Source: Thermodesulfobacteriota bacterium (GTDB lineage: Bacteria; Desulfobacterota; DSM-4660; Desulfatiglandales; Desulfatiglandaceae). Taken from it: a stretch of 32,227 nt of DNA. The stretch spans positions 1 through 32,227 of the forward strand of contig JANQDY010000230.1 in the NCBI GenBank assembly GCA_028278625.1, read 5' to 3'. Positions 32,143 through 32,227 of the stretch are shown here, one piece after another. The stretch's first letter is position 1, and each line of letters starts with the position of its first letter. The translations under genes and the position numbers were made by a program. A model generated the notes under the pieces. It ran no database searches and was not told where the DNA came from. It saw only the letters and a program-made list of their open reading frames with translations.

Positions 32143-32227
32143 TCACTTAGCCAAACTCACCATTTCTTAGCAACGCCTTCCGTCTATGTGAAAGGTATGC
32201 CCGGTGATTTCTGTTTCTGACCCAAAT

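Noticed and set aside
1..32227. CRISPR arrays, tRNA/rRNA genes, transposases or prophage genes
   Set aside because: No regularly spaced repeats, no tRNA-like cloverleaf sequences and no transposase or phage motifs were noticed. A tRNA/Rfam scan was not possible here.

Overview
This window most likely comes from a strictly anaerobic deltaproteobacterium (Desulfobacterota, Desulfobacteraceae-like) that runs the Wood-Ljungdahl (reductive acetyl-CoA) pathway. The support is the metF/metV pair beside NADH-dehydrogenase-like flavin/iron-sulfur subunits, heavy investment in vitamin B12 (three cobalamin riboswitches), a 4Fe-4S nitroreductase, and the moderate GC content. No RNA genes, CRISPR array or complete insertion sequence were seen.

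Region 1 (about 1-9.5 kb) is a vitamin B12 acquisition locus. A partial gene at the left edge may be the C-terminal part of an MtrH-like corrinoid methyltransferase. On the minus strand a tightly coupled operon runs small ORF (65 aa) - btuF - btuC - btuD - cobT. It is preceded by a sigma70-like promoter, a cobalamin riboswitch and an intrinsic terminator. Divergently, a second promoter-riboswitch-terminator module drives a secreted beta-propeller/fibronectin-III protein that could be a functional counterpart of the Bacteroides B12-capturing protein BtuG. Convergent to it is a TonB-dependent receptor (btuB-like) with its own promoter, riboswitch and terminator. Together these would capture corrinoids outside the cell, move them through the outer and inner membranes, and remodel the lower ligand (CobT).

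Region 2 (9.7-14 kb) is mixed metabolism: a long-chain acyl-CoA ligase, an orphan family-5 solute-binding protein and a short-chain dehydrogenase.

Region 3 (14-26.8 kb, all minus strand) is the most interesting part. The transcription order is histidine kinase (Rossmann domain + three PAS) // HTH-receiver response regulator - second metF-like gene - NuoG/FdhA-like iron-sulfur protein - nuoE-like - 1051-aa NuoF::GltD fusion - metV - metF - nitrilase-family amidase. The FdhA-like subunit has lost the catalytic Sec/Cys-His pair of formate dehydrogenase. The cluster therefore looks like a multi-flavin, multi-FeS pyridine-nucleotide module dedicated to methylene-tetrahydrofolate reductase (or to methyl-THF oxidation), rather than a formate dehydrogenase.

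Region 4 (26.9-32.2 kb) holds a cysteine hydrolase, a MerR-like regulator coupled to a ferredoxin-nitroreductase, a 2TM-domain protein and a secreted Cys-containing protein with two IPCV...YW repeats. It ends at a likely recombination scar, where a signal-peptide-encoding 5' gene end abuts the 3'-truncated end of a DUF362 gene that is also broken at its 5' end.
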